NCBI GenBank assembly: GCA_964474375.1
Contig: CAYYSG010000006.1
Coordinates: forward strand, 1 to 27,324
From: 2-01-FULL-33-17 sp964474375
GTDB taxonomy: Bacteria > Patescibacteriota > Minisyncoccia > Phycocordibacterales > UBA9973
Direction: 5' to 3'
DNA length: 27,324 nucleotides
The translations under genes and the position numbers were made by a program. Numbering within the stretch: the first letter of the stretch is position 1; each line of letters begins with the position of its first letter. This document shows positions 23,933 to 27,324 of the stretch, in pieces. Under the pieces are notes generated by a model. It saw only the letters and a program-made list of their open reading frames with translations, had not been told where the DNA came from and made no database searches.

Positions 23933-23960
23933 TTGAATATCTACAAAAAAGACATATAAT
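23933..23960 (+). promoter_or_regulatory. Promoter of the histidine kinase gene
   Basis: -35 TTGAAT (23933-23938), 16-nt spacer, perfect -10 TATAAT (23955-23960), 6 nt to the ATG at 23967. Predicted leaderless. Confidence 0.7.
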
Positions 23961-23966
23961 ATAAAT

Positions 23967-24854
23967 ATGAAAAAAACTGGGCGAATAGTAAAATGGTTCT
24001 TCTTGCTTTTATACTTTTTGTCTTTGATATACATACTACTGAATAACAGCTATTACTCTAGTTTTTTGGGACTGCCTGTATGGCTAATCCCCGCTGTTAC
24101 TGTAATTAGTATTATTATGGCGGGTATTAGTTATATTAAAATATATTTAAAAGTAAATATATTGGAATATGAATTTACATCCATAGTTAACCATACATTT
24201 CGCACACCACTAACCCGCATAGTTTGGGCACTAAAAGAAATGAGGGATAATGAGGTAGACAAGCAAAAACTACTGTATATTCAAAATGTCGATAACTCTG
24301 CGAACCGTATACTAAATATTGTCGACATACTTGTAGGTATGCAAGACATCGACAACAAATCCAGTTATTTTTGGAGCCCAATATCAATTCGTAAAGTCTT
24401 GGAAAATTCCATTTCAAAATACCGTGAAATAATCGACCAGAAAAAGTTTAACTTCAAAATATCACTTTTTACTGAAATTCCCCCACTAACTGCCGACCTG
24501 AAAAAGATGTCATTTGTATTCGACGCTATTATGGAAAATACATTATGGTATACGCCTGTTGGTGGCAACATTACAATAGGCTCCATCAGAAAAAAAGACA
24601 AAGTTATATTTTACGCGGAAGACAGTGGGATTGGGCTGGATTTCCATGACAGGAACCGGATATTTTCCAAATTCTATCGTGGTGACGTAGCTCGCAAAAT
24701 GAACACTGACGGTATGGGACTGTCCATGTACTTAGCTCATAAGATAGTCGAGCGCCACGGTGGCCGTATATATGTTAAAAGTAAAGGCAGAAACCGCGGT
24801 GCTACATTTTTCGTGGAATTGCCGATAGGTAAAAAAACTGGTGAAATAAAATAA
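23967..24854 (+). CDS. Orphan membrane sensor histidine kinase
   Basis: 295 aa. Two transmembrane helices (about 9-26 and 39-60) with only about 12 residues outside, then directly the HisKA dimerisation domain: H-box NHTFRTPLTRI with phosphoacceptor H76. The HATPase domain has an N-box IMENTLWYTP, G1 EDSGIGL, F-box IFSKFYRG and G2 TDGMGLSMYLAHKI, with GATFFVELP at the end. All catalytic motifs are intact. There is no periplasmic sensor domain, PAS or HAMP, so it looks like an intramembrane-sensing kinase. No response regulator lies next to it. Its stop codon overlaps the terminator stem. Confidence 0.93.
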   Translation: MKKTGRIVKWFFLLLYFLSLIYILLNNSYYSSFLGLPVWLIPAVTVISIIMAGISYIKIYLKVNILEYEFTSIVNHTFRTPLTRIVWALKEMRDNEVDKQKLLYIQNVDNSANRILNIVDILVGMQDIDNKSSYFWSPISIRKVLENSISKYREIIDQKKFNFKISLFTEIPPLTADLKKMSFVFDAIMENTLWYTPVGGNITIGSIRKKDKVIFYAEDSGIGLDFHDRNRIFSKFYRGDVARKMNTDGMGLSMYLAHKIVERHGGRIYVKSKGRNRGATFFVELPIGKKTGEIK

Positions 24855-24885
24855 AAGCGGACAAATGTCCGCTTTTATTTTATTT
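24844..24885 (+). terminator. Intrinsic terminator overlapping the histidine kinase stop
   Basis: 20-bp perfect inverted repeat (24844-24863 with 24866-24885), GC core GCGGAC / GTCCGC, A-rich on the left and T-rich on the right. The stop TAA (24852-24854) is in the left arm. Confidence 0.9.
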
Positions 24886-24912
24886 GACAATATATTTTTA
24901 ATTATGTATAGT
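24884..24912 (+). promoter_or_regulatory. Promoter of the PD-(D/E)XK-like gene
   Basis: Perfect -35 TTGACA (24884-24889), 17-nt spacer, -10 TATAGT (24907-24912). The predicted leader is about 13 nt. Confidence 0.75.
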
Positions 24913-24931
24913 TTAAAAAAATTTAATCCCC

Positions 24932-25330
24932 ATGAAAAAGAAGTTCTTAGTAATGAACAGGCGCAGGGGTGCAAGGATGGAAGAACTGGGTAATGCAAGC
25001 CAGAATATTATAGAGAATGATTTACAAAAAATGAAGCAAGATTCTAAAATAGAAGACTATATAAAAACCGAAAAATGGAGTCTGGCTGACAGACGCGGTG
25101 CTGATTTTATTATCACAACTCTTGATAAAAAAAGTATCCCCTTGCAAGTCAAAAGTTCCACACGTGGAACCAAAACCCATAGAAAAAAATATCCGAACAT
25201 CCCCAGTATTGCAGAACCCAAGCATATTGAAAATCGCCTGGAAAAAATTATGCGAGTAATCGAAGCATTTACAAATGGTAAGGTGTTACACCTAAACCCG
25301 TTTAATGCTGAAAATTACGCAAATAAGTAA
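24932..25330 (+). CDS. Small PD-(D/E)XK nuclease-fold-like protein
   Basis: 132 aa. A basic N-terminus (NRRRGARM), a helix with an acidic residue (NIIENDLQKM), then RRGADFIITTLDKKSIPLQVKSS. The GxD (D58) followed after 13 residues by QVK (Q72, K74) is the core signature of the PD-(D/E)XK fold seen in restriction enzymes, resolvases and related nucleases. Here the usual E of ExK is Q, as in several families. The C-terminal half is helical and basic. In-frame ATGs at residues 8 and 16 are possible starts. The gene stands alone between a consensus promoter and a terminator. Activity and target are unknown; family assignment is by motif only. Confidence 0.55.
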   Translation: MKKKFLVMNRRRGARMEELGNASQNIIENDLQKMKQDSKIEDYIKTEKWSLADRRGADFIITTLDKKSIPLQVKSSTRGTKTHRKKYPNIPSIAEPKHIENRLEKIMRVIEAFTNGKVLHLNPFNAENYANK

Positions 25331-25333
25331 TCA

Positions 25334-25364
25334 AAAAGTCCTGTCTATTTAAGACAGGACTTTT
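25334..25364. terminator. Terminator between the nuclease-like gene and the 63-aa membrane protein gene
   Basis: 13-bp stem AAAAGTCCTGTCT (25334-25346) / AGACAGGACTTTT (25352-25364), loop ATTTA. A and T runs on both sides allow use in both directions between converging genes. Confidence 0.85.
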
Positions 25365-25376
25365 GTATTAGAAATT

Positions 25377-25568
25377 TTAAGATTTATCAACTAGGTATTT
25401 AAAAGCCAGACTAATAGCAAATGAAGACAGTATTATAAATATATTAGAAAAGAATAATATGGGTATGATACCGTCCTGATCCGGACCACCAGTCAGCATC
25501 ATTGTAATACCTAACACTCCAAAAAGAATGGATGTAGTAATGAATATTTTTGTAGCTATTTTTTGCAT
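25377..25568 (-). CDS. Small two-helix membrane protein, unknown
   Basis: 63 aa, almost entirely two hydrophobic helices (about 5-26 and 34-58) around a polar turn TGGPDQDG. No family recognised. An extended -10 (TGCTAAAAT) ends 6 nt before the ATG and a terminator follows the stop, so it looks like an expressed single gene. Confidence 0.55.
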   Translation of the reverse strand: MQKIATKIFITTSILFGVLGITMMLTGGPDQDGIIPILFFSNIFIILSSFAISLAFKYLVDKS

Positions 25569-25574
25569 AAATGT

Positions 25575-25583
25575 ATTTTAGCA
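25575..25583 (-). promoter_or_regulatory. Extended -10 promoter of the 63-aa membrane protein
   Basis: TGCTAAAAT on the minus strand (25583-25575), 6 nt before the ATG at 25568. Its -35 region falls in the upstream gene's terminator hairpin, so the two elements overlap. Confidence 0.55.
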
Positions 25584-25584
25584 C

Positions 25585-25613
25585 AAAAAAGCCCTGTATT
25601 AATACAGGGCTTT
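25585..25613 (-). terminator. Terminator of the 87-aa membrane protein gene
   Basis: 26-nt perfect palindrome 25588-25613 (core GCCCTGTATT / AATACAGGGC) followed on the minus strand by a T run (25590-25585). Confidence 0.85.
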
Positions 25614-25634
25614 CGCTATAGGTTTGAGTTAGTC

Positions 25635-25898
25635 TTAATGCTTCTTTCTTGGTATTTTTAGGCTGAATATTTTGTAGCCAAATAAATGCCTGTAAGACAC
25701 CCAGACGAATGTAGCTACAATTAAAGAAGACGCAAATATTTGAGCATAAGCTATCATTTTAATATTCTTAGGTAGATCTGTATTTAAAACATAAAAGAAG
25801 CAAAGCAGAAAGCAACAAGTGAAAGAAATCAGCGGTAAAAATAATGCCTTATAATCTTTGGGTTTTAATTTGGTTTCCATATTTTGATTTGAGTTCAT
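25635..25898 (-). CDS. Small two-helix membrane protein, unknown
   Basis: 87 aa from the ATG at 25898 (or 81 aa from the Met at residue 7). Polar N-terminus (METKLKPKDYK), two helices at about 19-37 and 48-68, and a basic end (KIPRKKH). No family recognised. The frame is open to 26063, but those codons cross the promoter at 25946-25918 and a GC-rich intergenic patch, so the shorter start is preferred. Confidence 0.6.
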   Translation of the reverse strand: MNSNQNMETKLKPKDYKALFLPLISFTCCFLLCFFYVLNTDLPKNIKMIAYAQIFASSLIVATFVWVSYRHLFGYKIFSLKIPRKKH

Positions 25899-25917
25899 TG
25901 TATAATTATTTTTATAT

Positions 25918-25946
25918 ATAATACATGTATTTATGTATTTTGTCAA
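25918..25946 (-). promoter_or_regulatory. Promoter of the 87-aa membrane protein gene
   Basis: Minus strand perfect -35 TTGACA (25946-25941), 17-nt spacer, -10 TATTAT (25923-25918). Leader of about 13 nt. Confidence 0.7.
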
Positions 25947-25992
25947 ATGGAGCTCTGGCAGGGATCGCCTCTCACTATCGTTCGAGATCCTC
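25947..25992. other. GC-rich intergenic patch with hairpin potential
   Basis: Forty-six bases that are clearly more GC-rich than the surrounding AT-rich intergenic DNA, lying between two divergent promoters. Short pairing arms GGATC / GATCC enclose it partly, and TCTC / GAGA is an alternative stem. No coding role, tRNA or known motif was recognised. Confidence 0.4.
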
Positions 25993-26011
25993 AATTTATT
26001 TCTAAATAAGC

Positions 26012-26017
26012 TATAAT
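26012..26017 (+). promoter_or_regulatory. -10 of the phosphotransferase-like gene
   Basis: Perfect TATAAT, 6 nt before the ATG at 26024, implying a leaderless mRNA. The -35 is weak. Confidence 0.6.
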
Positions 26018-26023
26018 AAGCTA

Positions 26024-26947
26024 ATGATTGAATCACATAACTTAGTAAAGATGGAAAATCCAATGATTGAAGAAGCCATCAAAAATGATTTTGGTTTTGA
26101 AGTTAAAAATATAGAAAAAGTAACAAAAGGATATTCAAGCCAAGTATACGAGGCAGAAATGGATGGTAATAAAATCTACGTTAGGATTAACAAAGACCCG
26201 AAAATATTTGAATCTGAAATCTTAGGATATGAAATATTTAAAAAACAAGGTATTCCAGTACCAGAGATTTTAGCTTATAAAGAAAACCCGGAAACAATAA
26301 AAGAACCTACAATGATAATGTCTGCAGCCAAGGGTAGTTTAATAAATAAAAATACACCAGAAGAAGAAAGATCGATTACTTTTAAAAATGTAGGCAAATT
26401 ATTACACAAAATAAACGAAACAAAAATTGAAGGCTACGGAAAAGTTATTCCTAAGGCTGGTCATTTAGTGGGTAATTTTTCTACATGGAAAGAATTTTGG
26501 GCTGACCAACAGGGTCATAATGACAGGGCTTTAGATTTTTTAATTGAGAACAAAATAGTAAATAGTGAAGAAATTGAAAAAATAAAAAAAATCTATGAAG
26601 AGATTGGAGATTTAGATTTTGGTAAAGCCTCACTTTTACATTTGGACGTACATCACGGTCATTTTTTTACAAACAAAGGTGAAATAACTGGTTTAATAGA
26701 TTTAGGTATGCTAACTGCTGGTGATCCACGGTACGATATAGCTATGAGCTTGATATTCCAAAAAAATGAAGATCGCGAAAATTTTAAACAGGGGTACGGT
26801 GAACTTGCAAATGATCCTATTGTTAATAAATACTATGCAATCATAGCCATTAGAAAAATATATTTTAGATCAAAGCCTGGTATGGAAAAACCAGAAGAAT
26901 CTGCAAAATTTATACAGGAACTAAAGGATGTTTTGGAAAGAGTTTAG
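26024..26947 (+). CDS. Aminoglycoside phosphotransferase (APH)-family kinase-like protein
   Basis: 307 aa, protein-kinase-like fold. N-lobe with KGYSSQVYEAEMDGNKIYVR, a helix with E64 and IPVPEIL; catalytic loop LLHLDVHHGHFF with D208 as the catalytic base; metal-binding D226 in GLIDLG; and GDPRYDIA (233-240). The family pattern is HGDxxxxN, and the Asn that binds metal is His213 here. It may phosphorylate a small molecule; antibiotic resistance should not be assumed. Leucine is coded mainly by TTA and the gene is AT-richer and Lys/Glu-richer than most neighbours, which suggests a separate origin. ATGs at residues 10 and 14 are alternatives, but the promoter position favours 26024. Ends with TAG. 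Confidence 0.8.
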   Translation: MIESHNLVKMENPMIEEAIKNDFGFEVKNIEKVTKGYSSQVYEAEMDGNKIYVRINKDPKIFESEILGYEIFKKQGIPVPEILAYKENPETIKEPTMIMSAAKGSLINKNTPEEERSITFKNVGKLLHKINETKIEGYGKVIPKAGHLVGNFSTWKEFWADQQGHNDRALDFLIENKIVNSEEIEKIKKIYEEIGDLDFGKASLLHLDVHHGHFFTNKGEITGLIDLGMLTAGDPRYDIAMSLIFQKNEDRENFKQGYGELANDPIVNKYYAIIAIRKIYFRSKPGMEKPEESAKFIQELKDVLERV

Positions 26948-26960
26948 GGCTTTCTATATT

Positions 26961-27284
26961 TTATATATCAACTTCAAATCTCCAATCCATAGGCGTAAGA
27001 GTTATTGTTATTGGATTGCTAAAATTGTTAGCTTTCTTCCAATCAGACAAATGGGTTTTTATTTCTTGAAACAAACTCTCTTTGTCGGATACTTTACTAG
27101 CACTCATTTCAACAAAAATCTCTATAGGGGCAACATCGATTTTAATTTTAGGACTATCTGCATAGACAAAAACCTCCTTGATTTTTGTGGCATCAGATAC
27201 TATCTTCTGAACTGCTTTTGATAAAAGCACAACCTCGTCGTCTTTTACCTTAACATCATCATATTTAATGGTTATCATTGGCAT
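26961..27284 (-). CDS. Possible tautomerase-fold small protein
   Basis: 107 aa. It begins MPMITIKY, so removal of Met would leave an N-terminal proline, as in the 4-oxalocrotonate tautomerase / MIF superfamily, and length and strand pattern (ITIKY, KEVFVYADS, IEIFVEMS, ITITLTPMDW) would fit a two-unit tautomerase-like fold. The match is by general pattern only, and no other catalytic residue was confirmed. The extended -10 (TGTTAGTAT) ends 6 nt before the ATG. It converges on the phosphotransferase gene with 13 nt between the stops and no clear terminator. Confidence 0.5.
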   Translation of the reverse strand: MPMITIKYDDVKVKDDEVVLLSKAVQKIVSDATKIKEVFVYADSPKIKIDVAPIEIFVEMSASKVSDKESLFQEIKTHLSDWKKANNFSNPITITLTPMDWRFEVDI

Positions 27285-27290
27285 AATTTA

Positions 27291-27319
27291 ATACTAACAT
27301 TTTTACAAAAAGTTCTGAA
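27291..27319 (-). promoter_or_regulatory. Promoter of the tautomerase-like gene
   Basis: Minus strand -35 TTCAGA (27319-27314), 17-nt spacer, extended -10 TGTTAGTAT with the hexamer at 27296-27291, 6 nt to the ATG at 27284. It closely resembles the TGTTAGCAT element of the cysteine desulfurase gene. Confidence 0.5.
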
Positions 27320-27324
27320 CCCTA

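Noticed and set aside
25899..26063. Longer start for the 87-aa membrane protein
   Set aside because: It would run through a TTGACA/TATTAT promoter and overlap the start of the divergent phosphotransferase-like gene.
1..27324. UGA recoded as a sense codon, as in some CPR lineages
   Set aside because: All recognised proteins are complete under the standard code, and no in-frame TGA has to be read through.
1..27324. CRISPR arrays, insertion sequences, prophage genes or integrase-associated att sites
   Set aside because: No spaced repeat array, transposase or integrase was seen. The only inverted repeats are terminators and the pilin-promoter element.

Overview
The window looks like a chromosome segment of a Candidate Phyla Radiation bacterium (Patescibacteria, probably a parcubacterial lineage). 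This is inferred from a compact AT-rich layout, a short IF-2 (498 aa), a four-domain S1 protein, small two-helix type IV secretion pilins of the kind common in this group, a membrane-anchored solute-binding protein without a transporter, and many small membrane proteins. The standard code reads every gene intact. Of 31 visible stop codons, 26 are TAA, 5 are TAG and none is TGA. No clear Shine-Dalgarno sequence was seen at the starts inspected.

Layout. 1-3875 (minus): cysteine desulfurase followed by clpB, which runs off the left edge. 3940-6250 (plus): a DUF4446 membrane protein, infB and rbfA. 6272-6719: tRNA-Lys on the minus strand and tRNA-Leu(TAG), tRNA-Leu(TAA), tRNA-Cys on the plus strand. 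6768-15986 (minus): a tightly packed gene series running from a degenerate metallo-beta-lactamase-fold protein through a one-helix protein, gyrA, a methyltransferase-like protein, a solute-binding protein, a pilin-ectodomain fusion and two pilin-like proteins, then two more pilins behind an internal promoter. 16179-17772 (plus): ribosomal protein S1 and a small membrane protein. 17818-18381 (minus): pth. 18460-21781 (plus): lepB-hisS-def-fmt. 21761-23396 (minus): hpf-truB-VIT1-like. 23495-27284: an accessory-looking tail with an unknown protein, an orphan histidine kinase, a PD-(D/E)XK-like protein, two small membrane proteins, an aminoglycoside-phosphotransferase-like kinase and a possible tautomerase.

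Two things stand out. First, the pilin operon: five genes share a two-helix module, and one of them carries that module at the base of a roughly 620-residue ectodomain with five cysteine-paired repeats. It is co-directional with gyrA and a solute-binding protein and looks like a surface or DNA/nutrient-uptake apparatus; this function is inference. Second, promoter architecture: at least eight genes on both strands have a -10 box (often extended TGn-TATAAT) ending only 6-7 nt before the ATG, so their mRNAs should be leaderless. This also fixes the start codon of several genes, such as pth and the histidine kinase.

Most genes serve translation (IF-2, RbfA, S1, Pth, HisRS, PDF, FMT, TruB, HPF, tRNAs), protein quality control (ClpB) and the cell surface.
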